From IMG/VR virus record IMGVR_UViG_3300021085_000098, positions 1 to 35,827 of that record: a stretch of 35,827 bases of DNA, one strand, 5' to 3'. Origin of the DNA: a virus. The notes below the pieces were generated by a model, which saw nothing but the letters and a program-made list of their open reading frames with translations, had not been told where the DNA came from and made no database searches. The position numbers were made by a program, and so were the translations under genes. This document shows, piece by piece, positions 1 through 6,895 of this stretch; position 1 is the first letter of the stretch, and the number at the start of each line of letters is the position of its first letter.

Positions 1-136
1 ACACAAGGTGTGAAATCCGCAAATCTTTTCGAGACAAGTCTTCACGCTGTCGATCAATCTTTGATTGCTGAACAGAAATCACTTTGCGCGCTGCGTTTAA
101 GTTGTCGAGCAACTTATCAATTCGTTGCTGGCTCAT
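1..136 (-). CDS. 5' part of small coiled-coil protein (cut by window edge)
   Basis: This is the first 45 codons of the gene whose full copy is at 35566-35769; the window edge cuts off the rest. The ATG at 134-136 overlaps the TGA stop (133-135) of the tandem-HTH gene in an ATGA arrangement, which implies translational coupling. On the circular genome it is one gene, not two. Confidence 0.85.
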   Translation of the reverse strand, partial: MSQQRIDKLLDNLNAARKVISVQQSKIDRQREDLSRKDLRISHLV

Positions 137-194
137 AATATATCCCACTTCATTCCTGTTACTCTAATATCGCGACGGACAGTCGCCTCGGATA
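1..194. repeat. Left copy of the terminal redundancy
   Basis: This stretch is identical to 35634-35827 except at base 68, which is C here and T at 35701. The difference changes a CAG glutamine codon to CAA in the leftward coiled-coil gene, so it is silent. The repeat starts and ends inside ordinary genes and has no special boundary sequence. It therefore looks like the overlap left when a circular or circularly permuted genome is assembled, rather than a packaged direct terminal repeat. Confidence 0.93.
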
Positions 195-756
195 CGCCAA
201 GCCGTTTGGCTGCTTCGGCGCGTGAAATACCGCACGTAGACATTTCCAGTAGTATAGCGCGGCGCTCTTCCAAAGCCGCTTGATACATAGACGGCTCGTT
301 TTTATTCCCCGCTTTCAGCTTAACGCGCAAAACCTGCGTATCCACACGAATAGTGGTGACAGCTACGTCAAGTATCTCAGCAACCTCAATGGCTGTCAGT
401 TCGCCCTCCTCGGCGTACTGTCGGACCTTTTCACGACGCTCACGGGCAAGCTCTTGTCGCCTAGTGTTGCCCATTGACCGTGCGTGGCTCCACTTGCTGG
501 GGTTGGCGGTGCGAGGGCAGTCTAGTGCCGCCCTCAACATAGCCATGCCAAGCCTTTGCTCGGCGCGTTCCGCTGGCGTTACTGCTGGAGGGACCGCTGC
601 AACATTTCCAGTAGCGCACGCTGCTCTTCCAATTGCTGTTTCAGATTGGGCCTGTCCCTGACTGAGCTTTGTTTCAGCATTATGTCGTTCCCCCGCAAAA
701 GCCTGTTGATAATTATTTGCTCTGACACTTCTAAACTCTCCAAATAAGTTTACCAT
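133..756 (-). CDS. Tandem helix-turn-helix DNA-binding protein
   Basis: This 207-residue protein carries two HTH units. The first spans about residues 108-146, with the core TAIEVAEILDVAVTTIRVD. The second spans about 166-201, with the core SRAEAAKRLGVSEATVRRDI, which resembles DeoR or sigma-region-4 recognition helices. The N-terminal 100 residues are low in recognisable structure and rich in Ala, Gln and Arg. The ATG overlaps the stop of the upstream zinc-knuckle gene (TAATG) and has a GAGGAGG Shine-Dalgarno 7 nt before it. The 3' end is coupled to the coiled-coil gene by ATGA. It is probably a phage transcriptional regulator; the operator is unknown. Its last 62 bases lie in the terminal redundancy. 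Confidence 0.75.
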   Translation of the reverse strand: MVNLFGEFRSVRANNYQQAFAGERHNAETKLSQGQAQSETAIGRAACATGNVAAVPPAVTPAERAEQRLGMAMLRAALDCPRTANPSKWSHARSMGNTRRQELARERREKVRQYAEEGELTAIEVAEILDVAVTTIRVDTQVLRVKLKAGNKNEPSMYQAALEERRAILLEMSTCGISRAEAAKRLGVSEATVRRDIRVTGMKWDIL

Positions 757-905
757 TATTCATCCTCCTCAATTTCGCCAGTGCCGTAGCACCAGTCACA
801 CTCTTCAATGCGGGTTTCTATGAACCCTACATCTCTGCTATTGTTGTGTGGCATGGCATAATCAACTTCCATCTCACCAGTGCCGCCACATTCAATACAT
901 TCCAC
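756..905 (-). CDS. Zinc-knuckle miniprotein (DnaJ-type CxxC pair)
   Basis: A 49-residue protein with two CxxCxGTG motifs, CIECGGTG near the N-terminus and CDWCYGTG near the C-terminus, about 33 residues apart. This is the pattern of DnaJ-type zinc knuckles, so one bound zinc ion is likely. I chose the GTG at 903-905 because GGAGG lies 7 nt upstream. An ATG at 918-920 in the same frame overlaps the primase stop (TAATG) and would add five residues, but it lacks a Shine-Dalgarno. The gene sits in the leftward operon between the primase-helicase and the tandem-HTH gene and overlaps the latter by one base. Function is unknown; such small zinc proteins are common in phage early regions. Confidence 0.75.
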   Translation of the reverse strand: MECIECGGTGEMEVDYAMPHNNSRDVGFIETRIEECDWCYGTGEIEEDE

Positions 906-919
906 AATAAATCCTCCCA

Positions 920-2818
920 TTATTCTTTGTATTTGCCGTTGGTGTCAGTGAACCACATAAACCCGTCATTTATAACAGCGTGGCCTGCCCCGATAAGCGC
1001 GTCCACAGCTTGCTTGTAGACTGACCGTGGATTGGACGATGAGGACACTTTGCCAGCAAAGTGATCCTTCACCGTTTCCTCTTGTATCATCCAGTGCGTG
1101 CGAGGTTCGGGGAATCCTGCTCCGGCAGGGTTAGGCTGGCCTATGCCCTCGCCGCGCAATTGAGTGAACACTTGCCGAATTAGGACTTGATTCTTGCCCT
1201 TGATGCGTGGGCGGTTGGCTTCCTCGATCTCACTCTCGGACGCTTGCTGCACGGTACACGTGGTCACTGCATCGCCATCCTCATCTATTCCAAGCTCAAC
1301 TACGTTCAACTTGAATGAAAACAATGCCCCCGTTTCCATGTCGCGCTGCTTCGTTGCCTTTGCCGTGCGCATACCGTTGTTCTCATCATAGTCTAGTTCA
1401 ATCTCGGTATCCGTTGCCGCTCGAAGTGAGCTGTGACCACGCGCACCCGCGGCCTTGTCCTTGCCTGAGTGGTGAACGATTGCGACGTGTGCGCCCGTCA
1501 TGGTTCTCATCTTGTCACAGTTTCCGATAAAGCGCGTCATATCCTCTGGCGAGTTTTCGTTGCCGCCAGCCATAGACCGACTTAGCGTGTCCACAACGAT
1601 AAGTTTGACTTCGCCGTGGCGACGCGAGACTTCGCGGCAAAGCTTTTCCAATGCGATCATATCGACTTCGCCATCAAGCAAGTTGACGGGCGCTGGTCGC
1701 ACCGCAAGCTTCACGTCTTTATGGTCGGGATACTGCTTGCTTAGCGCAACCACGCGGTTGTGAAACGCCATGCCGCCCTCGGTTGCCAGATACAAAACTG
1801 AGCCGCCTATAACCTTGTGGCCGTTCCATGTCTCGCCACACGACACGTGCCACGACATATCCAAGGCAAAGAATGATTTACCTACGTTGGACGGGCCATA
1901 GATCACTGACATTTGCCCCTCGCCCAGCCACCCCTTCACAAGATAGTTGCGGCTAAGCTGTGGAACGGCGTCCCCAGGCATGAATACTTGATCCATGACG
2001 CTCTCAACAGTGAGGGCTTTCTTTGTCGCCTCTGGGCCTTGCGCAATCCACAAGTCTGAGAAGTCCCACCCGTCCTGCTCCGGCAAAACATGGTCTACGC
2101 CATGCTCTTCAAGGGCGCGCTCACATTCCTTAATTCCGGCGGCGTCATTGTCGCCAGCAATAACTAACTCTGCGCTAGGTTTTACCCTCTGGAGTGCCTC
2201 GACCACCGGGACTATGTTACCCGCGTTCAGTGCAAACACACATGGCTTCCCAGTGGCCTCGTAGACCGTGGCTGCGGTAGCCCAGCCTTCAGCTATATAT
2301 GCGAAGTCATTTATAGGGCCACCGATGACGCTAAAGTTGCCGACCACGGGTAGCTGGTAAGAGAATTTTTTACGGCCTTCTGTGTCGATAGACTGAGACC
2401 CGACCTTGCGACCCGTCGCGTCGATCACGGGGATGATTAGACGGTCGCCCTCAATCTTTGCATTGTGCAGGTTGAGGCGCTTCTTTTCGAGGTACGGGTG
2501 GTTGCTCATAGGGTCGCGCTCCGGCCAATCAATGTCAGTCTTCTTTTCTGCTGACTGAGATACGTGGCCCTCCTCTGGCCATAGTGACATATCGCGGAGC
2601 CTATCCTTGATTGATTTGTAATCGTTGCACTTGCGACAATTGACCATGACTTCACCGTGAAACTCCTTAATCCAGAACCTGTCAGTGCCGGAACATGATG
2701 GGCATGGCCCATGGAACTCGCCTTGCGCGGTTTTCTTTAGGTCCAGATTGGTAATGATGCTGTGGCCAAATTCGCCCCAACTTGCTGTCGGGTATCTGGT
2801 TTCGATTGTGTTTGCCAT
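920..2818 (-). CDS. Bifunctional DNA primase-helicase
   Basis: A 632-residue replication protein. An N-terminal zinc ribbon has Cys39 and Cys42 (CPSCSGTDRF, typical of phage primases) with Cys61 and Cys64. A Toprim domain follows, with Glu177 in YIAEGWATA and the acidic pair in AGDNDAAG (223-225). The C-terminal half is a RecA-fold RepA/AAA_25-like ATPase: Walker A GPSNVGKS (308-315), Walker B LIVVD (Asp410) and the HHSGK motif (449-453). The start at 2816-2818 follows an AGGAAGGG Shine-Dalgarno; a longer reading from 2878 adds 20 residues. It should prime and unwind DNA at the fork. It matters because no DNA polymerase is encoded, so its products must be extended by the host replisome. Confidence 0.93.
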   Translation of the reverse strand: MANTIETRYPTASWGEFGHSIITNLDLKKTAQGEFHGPCPSCSGTDRFWIKEFHGEVMVNCRKCNDYKSIKDRLRDMSLWPEEGHVSQSAEKKTDIDWPERDPMSNHPYLEKKRLNLHNAKIEGDRLIIPVIDATGRKVGSQSIDTEGRKKFSYQLPVVGNFSVIGGPINDFAYIAEGWATAATVYEATGKPCVFALNAGNIVPVVEALQRVKPSAELVIAGDNDAAGIKECERALEEHGVDHVLPEQDGWDFSDLWIAQGPEATKKALTVESVMDQVFMPGDAVPQLSRNYLVKGWLGEGQMSVIYGPSNVGKSFFALDMSWHVSCGETWNGHKVIGGSVLYLATEGGMAFHNRVVALSKQYPDHKDVKLAVRPAPVNLLDGEVDMIALEKLCREVSRRHGEVKLIVVDTLSRSMAGGNENSPEDMTRFIGNCDKMRTMTGAHVAIVHHSGKDKAAGARGHSSLRAATDTEIELDYDENNGMRTAKATKQRDMETGALFSFKLNVVELGIDEDGDAVTTCTVQQASESEIEEANRPRIKGKNQVLIRQVFTQLRGEGIGQPNPAGAGFPEPRTHWMIQEETVKDHFAGKVSSSSNPRSVYKQAVDALIGAGHAVINDGFMWFTDTNGKYKE

Positions 2819-2892
2819 TGTAATGCCCTTCCTGACTGCCTCGTTTCGGTTAAGGGGGTGCCGACTTGTCGAAGTCATTACCCCTTAGTGGA

Positions 2893-2921
2893 TATGTCCC
2901 GACACATAGCGCCGGGACATA
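2893..2921. other. Perfect 9-bp inverted repeat between SSB and primase genes
   Basis: TATGTCCCG (2893-2901) and CGGGACATA (2913-2921) form a perfect 9-bp stem with an 11-nt loop. It lies in the 109-bp gap between the SSB stop and the primase start. Read leftward, in the direction of both genes, no T-tract follows. On the rightward strand a short T-run does follow. It could be an operator, an mRNA processing or attenuation structure between the two genes, or a terminator of rightward readthrough. Confidence 0.6.
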
Positions 2922-2927
2922 ATATTT

Positions 2928-3557
2928 TTAAAATGGAATTTCGTCATCCAAGTCGTTGATTGATGGTGTAGCGGTTGTAGCAGGTAGTCCGAACGGATCA
3001 TCGTTTTGAGCCGAAGGGCTGGTGGTGAAGCCGCCAGCAACTGCGGTGAACGGGTCATCCGCACCTTGCATTTCTGCAAGCTCAAGAACCTGCACAGCAC
3101 GCAAGCGAAGTGAAACTCCGTTGAGGCTTCCCGTATTATACGGGACTACAACCACGGCAATATTGCATTTGCTGCCCGTCGTAAGCATGAAGTCGTCAGG
3201 CAGCTTGTTGCGTGCTGCGTCAACCTGCTTTGGCGGCTGTGTCTTGTCGCCACCATATGCGCCCTTCAGCTTGCACTTGCCGATGACTTCGCCGTCATCG
3301 TTGCGCTTGTACGGAAGGTTAGTTGGCTTCTCTGGCCATTTGCGCTTCGCATCCAAAGCAGATGCGTTCTTGTAGGCTTCCAAGCACAAGTTGTGTAGCT
3401 CTTTGGCTGTCTCGTCTGACATGACGAATGACATTTCGTATGCAGCACCATCATCAAATGGATTACATTTGACTGATTTGTTCTCCATGCTGTCGAAGCG
3501 ATAGGTACTGTTTAGGCGGGGATAGCGGGCCGTAACCCCTGTTAGCATATGTTGCAT
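2928..3557 (-). CDS. Single-stranded DNA-binding protein with SSB-type acidic tail
   Basis: A 209-residue protein resembling the phage ssDNA-binding family of Enc34 gp and DUF2815. Known members have an OB fold and coat single strands during replication and recombination. The body contains KGAYGGDKTQPPKQVDA and the hydrophobic strand CNIAVVVVPYN. The last 60 residues are low-complexity, rich in Ser, Thr and Asp, and end in DLDDEIPF, nearly the DDDIPF tip with which bacterial SSB recruits host replication and repair proteins. The start is the ATG at 3555-3557, with AAGGAG six bases upstream; a TTG six bases earlier is less likely. It lies between the RecE-like nuclease and the primase in the leftward operon. 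Confidence 0.85.
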   Translation of the reverse strand: MQHMLTGVTARYPRLNSTYRFDSMENKSVKCNPFDDGAAYEMSFVMSDETAKELHNLCLEAYKNASALDAKRKWPEKPTNLPYKRNDDGEVIGKCKLKGAYGGDKTQPPKQVDAARNKLPDDFMLTTGSKCNIAVVVVPYNTGSLNGVSLRLRAVQVLELAEMQGADDPFTAVAGGFTTSPSAQNDDPFGLPATTATPSINDLDDEIPF

Positions 3558-3576
3558 TTGCAACTCCTTTTGTTGT

Positions 3577-3593
3577 GCGTAGCACCCCTACGC
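3577..3593. other. Small hairpin in the SSB gene leader
   Basis: GCGTAG (3577-3582) pairs with CTACGC (3588-3593) across a 5-nt loop. It lies between the nuclease stop and the SSB ribosome binding site. There is no T-tract, so a leader or mRNA-stability role is more likely than termination. Confidence 0.4.
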
Positions 3594-3602
3594 TGGGATA
3601 AG

Positions 3603-4400
3603 TTAAAAGGCGGTTTCGCTGTCCATCCATGCAGGAAGGTGAACCGTGCCAAGGTCGGGCCATTGTGTGCCGTAATGGTCCTCGTCTTGCGCCTTTTTAA
3701 TTAGCTGTAGCGTGTCCATCACGCGGTTGTGCGCGTGGCGCAAGTACATTTCGGACAACTCGTAACAGGCTGTGACGTGCGGCTTATCTTTTTCTATGCC
3801 GATGAAGATAAAGTTATCAACACGAACGTCGCAAAGCTTCAAGACATATGTATAGAAAGCGGCCTGCAAATCGTAGCCGAAGTTGCGAATAGTACGATCA
3901 AAGCCTTGCGGTGACACGTCTTGGGTTGTTTTCACGTCTAGCACAATGCCAGAGTCTAAGATCAAGCCGTCTGGGCGCGTCTTTAGCTCCAAGCCCGTCT
4001 CTGGGCAGGTGGCGAAGAATGAAGCCTCGGCGACCATTGCAGGGTTCATCAGCAAGTGATTGGCCATGCGGTTATCAAGGCAAGCGCTGGACATATCCTT
4101 GGCCAAGTCGAAGTCGGATTCGGTCAAGAATATCTTACCGTTTGCCTCGGCTTCAGCCTTGCCCTCAGACCATGCCTTGCCGCGCCGTGTCTCTGGCCCG
4201 CGAACAAGCAATTGCTTTTCTGGCTCAAGTAGCTCGGCGTGTACTGCGCTGCCTAGTGCAAAAGCTGGGCTTTCCTTGCGCACTTGGCCCTTCCAGTGTG
4301 CCAGCGACTTGGTTGCGACTGTTTTGATTGATGATGATCCAAGCGCGTGGTGTGCGTGGTATTGTTCGTTTGACATTCCATCAGATGTTATCATTGTCAT
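3603..4400 (-). CDS. RecE/lambda-exonuclease-like PD-(D/E)XK nuclease
   Basis: A 265-residue protein of the phage RecE-C/DUF3799-type exonuclease group. Visible motifs, in order, are FALGSAVHAELLEP (47-60), which carries the helix-1 glutamate; TRPDGLI with Asp144; IVLDVKTT with Asp155 and Lys157, the catalytic DxK; and the YDLQAAFYTY helix (176-185) typical of RecB-type nucleases. It should resect double-stranded ends 5' to 3' for recombination. No RecT, Erf or Beta-type annealing protein is recognisable nearby, so the SSB downstream or a host protein would have to assist. The ATG at 4398-4400 overlaps the stop of the upstream gene (ATGA) and follows AAGGGAACACA; an upstream reading from 4445 lacks a Shine-Dalgarno. 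Confidence 0.85.
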   Translation of the reverse strand: MTMITSDGMSNEQYHAHHALGSSSIKTVATKSLAHWKGQVRKESPAFALGSAVHAELLEPEKQLLVRGPETRRGKAWSEGKAEAEANGKIFLTESDFDLAKDMSSACLDNRMANHLLMNPAMVAEASFFATCPETGLELKTRPDGLILDSGIVLDVKTTQDVSPQGFDRTIRNFGYDLQAAFYTYVLKLCDVRVDNFIFIGIEKDKPHVTACYELSEMYLRHAHNRVMDTLQLIKKAQDEDHYGTQWPDLGTVHLPAWMDSETAF

Positions 4401-4663
4401 TGTGTTCCCTTCTTTTCGTAGTATGCCATGCTTGCGTCGAGGCATCTTTGATAATGCGCTCCTGCGTCCCCATCAATGTCCTTCCAGATGTCCATTTGCG
4501 CTATATCTCCGCCAACCCAGCGATTGTCGGCGATAAGGCAACCCTCGGCATTGTCTATATTAGCAAGAGCAAGGCCGACCAGTGCAATTCCGTCTGGAAG
4601 CTCGTAGCCAGCTATTTCCTGAATAAAATCGTAATCAACATTTTTCTCCCAATCGTACTCCAT
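4397..4663 (-). CDS. Small acidic protein of unknown function
   Basis: An 88-residue acidic protein with no domain that I recognise. It has a tyrosine- and tryptophan-containing N-terminus (MEYDWEKNVDYDFIQE), a hydrophobic middle (LPDGIALVGLALANID) and a charged C-terminus. It starts with AAGGGG 8 nt before the ATG and is translationally coupled to the exonuclease that follows by an ATGA overlap. That suggests the two are made together, but there is no direct evidence of interaction. A possible promoter lies just upstream. Confidence 0.7.
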   Translation of the reverse strand: MEYDWEKNVDYDFIQEIAGYELPDGIALVGLALANIDNAEGCLIADNRWVGGDIAQMDIWKDIDGDAGAHYQRCLDASMAYYEKKGTQ

Positions 4664-4689
4664 ATTTTAACCCCTTTAATGATTGTTTG

Positions 4690-4717
4690 CATATATATTT
4701 CATATATTCAAGTGCAA
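4690..4717 (-). promoter_or_regulatory. Possible sigma70-type leftward promoter
   Basis: Read on the minus strand, TTGCAC (4712-4717) and TATATG (4690-4695) are separated by 16 bp, in an AT-rich 74-bp gap just upstream of the gene that starts at 4663. A second TTGCAC lies 7 bp further upstream, in tandem. The match to consensus is only moderate. Confidence 0.4.
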
Positions 4718-4737
4718 AGTGCAACTGGAATCCGGTG

Positions 4738-5280
4738 TCACACGTAGTCAATGAAGCGGTTTTGATCCTTGGCCCACATGACATATGAGGGGCGGCGCAT
4801 ACCCACGCGGCCATAAACCTCGGCGCGAGAAACAAGGCCAGCATTAAACGATCGCATAGCGCTATTGCCGACTGTCTTATGTGGCAAATCTAAATGCTCG
4901 CTAATCTCAGAGGTCGTGCAGAAAGTTGTGGCCTCGATAAACTCAAGTACCTTTCCGTCAATTTCCTCGCGAGATAGTTCCTGCGGACGCTCATCATCTT
5001 GATTGATAGGCACTTCAAAAGCGGGTTCATCCTGGTTGTCATTCTCGTTTAATTCGTCGGCATTTAATAGAGAAACCTTAACGGCCATGTATGCCGTGCC
5101 ATTGTTGGACTTGTCCGCATAATTAGGGACAAGCACAGCCTCCACTCGGTCGGATGGCTGCAAATCCATGCCAGCAGCAACGTGTGCCGGAATAAAAACC
5201 TGCTCATTTACAGGCTCAATTGCGTGGCCAAAGCAAAAGCCGCGCGTGTGGCTGTTGGTTATGATTACTGTAGCTTCCAT
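4738..5280 (-). CDS. Possible cold-shock-like domain joined to a winged helix
   Basis: A 180-residue protein in two parts joined by an acidic linker. Residues 1-71 read like a cold-shock/OB-type barrel: TRGFCFGHAI, then VFIPAHV, then DRVEAVLVPN, comparable to the GFGFI and VFVH positions of cold-shock proteins. Residues 72-105 are Asn-, Asp- and Glu-rich. Residues 106-170 look like a winged helix (TTSEISEHLDLPHKTVGNSA, then the wing strand RRPSYVMW). It could bind nucleic acid at both ends and act as a regulator of early genes or replication. The fold assignment of the N-terminus is inference. The start has AAGGAAATACA upstream. It lies in the leftward operon, 13 bp after the PD-(D/E)XK nuclease gene. 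Confidence 0.65.
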   Translation of the reverse strand: MEATVIITNSHTRGFCFGHAIEPVNEQVFIPAHVAAGMDLQPSDRVEAVLVPNYADKSNNGTAYMAVKVSLLNADELNENDNQDEPAFEVPINQDDERPQELSREEIDGKVLEFIEATTFCTTSEISEHLDLPHKTVGNSAMRSFNAGLVSRAEVYGRVGMRRPSYVMWAKDQNRFIDYV

Positions 5281-5293
5281 TGTATTTCCTTAT

Positions 5294-5797
5294 TTATATT
5301 TTAAGATTTGATGTGCGAGCGGCAAACCATAGCCGCTCAAGTGGTGATAGATCATCTTGATCCATGGCCCAGCCTTTGCCGTGGCCTAAATCAAGCTCTA
5401 CTGCCTTTTCCATGAATGTTGCCTTTGATGCGTAGCCAGCAACATTAAACTGGTCTGGTCTTAGCTGGCAGACTAGAACCGCGCAGTCCGCTTTGAATGA
5501 CTCCTTTTTCTTAAACAGTAATCGCCCGCCCTTGTGGAACGTGGCCTTCACATCAACTGATATGTCATCAAGCCAAAGGTCGTGGCCGTCATCCACACCC
5601 ATGGAATAGTCGTGGTCAAGGTTGAAAACCTTGGACACGGCTACCTCCGCTTTAACCCCAAGCAAATCAAGATCAGCATCGCTTCGCCCATTGTCGCGCC
5701 GTTGATTAGCAACACCTGACGCCCTTGCAAGCTGCCAGCGCAATGCCGCCGCCTGATTACACTTGGACATTTCCTTGGGCGAAAGCTTTACCAGCAT
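5294..5797 (-). CDS. PD-(D/E)XK-type endonuclease
   Basis: A 167-residue protein with the restriction-endonuclease-like core: Glu51 in VKAEVAVSKVF, Asp73 in the HDLWLDD strand, and Asp82-Val-Lys84 in SVDVKAT, followed by strand ADCAVLVCQLR. Length and layout match single-domain phage nucleases whose possible roles include junction resolution, host DNA breakdown or packaging trimming. The exact role cannot be told from sequence. The ATG is preceded by AAGGAT. A hairpin with an internal micro-ORF lies upstream at 5835-5878. It is the first of several nucleases in this leftward block. Confidence 0.7.
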   Translation of the reverse strand: MLVKLSPKEMSKCNQAAALRWQLARASGVANQRRDNGRSDADLDLLGVKAEVAVSKVFNLDHDYSMGVDDGHDLWLDDISVDVKATFHKGGRLLFKKKESFKADCAVLVCQLRPDQFNVAGYASKATFMEKAVELDLGHGKGWAMDQDDLSPLERLWFAARTSNLKI

Positions 5798-5834
5798 GAT
5801 TTGATCCTTATTTTAAAGGGGTTTTGTCTAGCGC

Positions 5835-5878
5835 TTATGGAGGAAACTAACGAATTAGGCGGCTCATTACCTCCATAA
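5835..5878 (-). promoter_or_regulatory. Leader hairpin enclosing a six-codon ORF
   Basis: On the minus strand, TTATGGAGG (5878-5870) pairs perfectly with CCTCCATAA (5843-5835). The 26-nt loop exactly holds ATG-AGC-CGC-CTA-ATT-CGT-TAG (5867-5847). The stem's GGAGG is only 2 nt before the ATG, short for a ribosome binding site; the in-frame ATG in the stem is the alternative start. No T-tract follows. The element lies between the gene ending at 5883 and the endonuclease starting at 5797. A translational-attenuation role is speculative. Confidence 0.4.
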
Positions 5879-5882
5879 AAGA

Positions 5883-6146
5883 TTATTCATTAAGTATTCT
5901 GTGAACGATCATGCGGTGGATACCGCTATCCCCGTGTATATCCAGACCTTGCGCCAAGTATTCGTTGTGGATGCGGCGGCGGTCCTTAATCGAGGCTGTT
6001 GAGAATACTTGCTTTTGCGGGTTGGAAATTTTCCAGAACCACGCAATCCCCATGTAGTCGGGCGTGCCAACTAGATTGTGGTCCGCTTCGGTCAAGCTTT
6101 TCAACGCGCCGATGGTTACGTCCGGCAAATCAATATTAATTGTCAC
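5883..6146 (-). CDS. Small protein of unknown function
   Basis: An 87-residue protein with no family that I recognise. It begins MTINIDLPDVTIGALKSL, has a Trp-containing middle (MGIAWFWKISNP) and a basic patch (KDRRRIHNEYL), and ends with a His-rich helix. The start is GTG (6144-6146) with GGAGGG about 9 nt upstream, and it overlaps the end of the preceding gene by 11 bp, indicating coupled translation. Its position among early replication genes is the only clue to its role. Confidence 0.7.
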   Translation of the reverse strand: MTINIDLPDVTIGALKSLTEADHNLVGTPDYMGIAWFWKISNPQKQVFSTASIKDRRRIHNEYLAQGLDIHGDSGIHRMIVHRILNE

Positions 6147-6603
6147 GAACCTTGCCCTCCCATGTTATGCCAAATTCTTCAAAGCGCTCAATTTGGTACT
6201 TGTTTGGCTCACATTTGAGGTACTGAAAGATCATGCCAGAAATGGAGCTGAAGTCTCTGACTTGACGAAGTGAAAGGCGAGCATCGTGCATCTGAATAAG
6301 CGCGGCAAGGTCTGAAGACGTTTTTGATATGCGGCGCTTGTCCTCGCAGAAATCATCAAAAGATGGGTTCCAGTCGAATTGCTCCGAAAGCAACTCAGCG
6401 GACCGGATGAATACAACCAAATCGTCGTATTCAAGGTCTAAGAAATAATCGACTGACTCGGAAAGGCTTGCGCTTGAATGAAACAGGTCGTTCAGTGCTT
6501 CAAGCTCATCGCTGCCAAGCGCGGCAATATCTTTTGCGCGGGCGATATAACCAACCTTAATATCATCCCAGAACTCTTTGGTGTTGTGCGGGTTAGTTGT
6601 CAT
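6136..6603 (-). CDS. Acidic protein of unknown function, first gene of leftward block
   Basis: A 155-residue, mostly helical and acidic protein (a SASLSESVDYFLDLEYDD stretch; SFDDFCEDKRRISKTSSDL further on). No domain is recognisable. I chose the ATG at 6601-6603 (MTTNPHNTKEF) because GGAG lies 7 nt upstream in a leader, GGAGAACACA, shared with other early genes; the ATG at 6615 has none. It is the first gene of the long leftward block, transcribed away from the divergent control region at 6616-6733. Confidence 0.75.
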   Translation of the reverse strand: MTTNPHNTKEFWDDIKVGYIARAKDIAALGSDELEALNDLFHSSASLSESVDYFLDLEYDDLVVFIRSAELLSEQFDWNPSFDDFCEDKRRISKTSSDLAALIQMHDARLSLRQVRDFSSISGMIFQYLKCEPNKYQIERFEEFGITWEGKVRDN

Positions 6604-6636
6604 TGTGTTCTCCATGTTTGTTTGTGTTGTGCTTAT

Positions 6637-6665
6637 CTTAAATCAGAACCGCAATATATTTGCAA
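6637..6665 (-). promoter_or_regulatory. Possible leftward early promoter
   Basis: On the minus strand TTGCAA (6660-6665) is followed after 17 bp by TTTAAG (6637-6642). Downstream is a C/A-rich leader leading to the GGAG of the gene starting at 6603. The -35 resembles the TTGCA hexamers at the other candidate promoters in this genome. The match to sigma70 consensus is modest. Confidence 0.4.
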
Positions 6666-6678
6666 TAGCTTATTTCAC

Positions 6679-6706
6679 TTGCCTGCATATCCCAACAATA
6701 TATGAT
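6679..6706 (+). promoter_or_regulatory. Possible rightward early promoter
   Basis: TTGCCT (6679-6684), a 16-bp spacer and TATGAT (6701-6706) lie 28 bp before the first gene of the rightward operon. TATGAT matches five of six positions of the consensus -10. With the leftward candidate at 6637-6665 it would make a divergent promoter region of about 120 bp. Confidence 0.5.
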
Positions 6707-6733
6707 CGAACCAATGGAAAAAGGGGTTAAGCA

Positions 6734-6895
6734 ATGAATGATGTGAAGAAATTAATCGGGTTCAGCGCCACAGCGAACGCAGCAATCTCGGAAGCCGCGC
6801 TTAAGGTCGGGCTAAGTTTTAGCGCTTTCACACGTAGCGCTGCGCTGAAAGAGGCCAGCAAAATCGTTGAGGCGCAAGAGCCGAAGGTGGACTGA
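6734..6895 (+). CDS. Small ribbon-helix-helix-like protein
   Basis: A 53-residue protein. Its core, EAALKVGLSFSAFTRSAAL, followed by KEASKIVEAQ, matches the helix-turn-helix half of ribbon-helix-helix proteins (compare the GLSLSAFIRxAAL pattern of DUF1778 and MobC-type regulators). Members bind operators as dimers through an N-terminal strand, here perhaps NDVKKLIGFSAT. AAAAGGGG lies before the ATG. The stop overlaps the RuvC start by one base (TGATG), so the two are coupled. As the first gene of the rightward operon, it could autoregulate the divergent promoters or bind the downstream ATTCATAC array; both are inference. Confidence 0.65.
   Translation: MNDVKKLIGFSATANAAISEAALKVGLSFSAFTRSAALKEASKIVEAQEPKVD

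Noticed and set aside
1-194. Physical direct terminal repeat as in T7
   Set aside because: The repeat begins and ends inside early genes, lies far from terminase, and carries a mismatch. Assembly overlap of a circularly permuted genome explains it better, although read depth would be needed to be sure.
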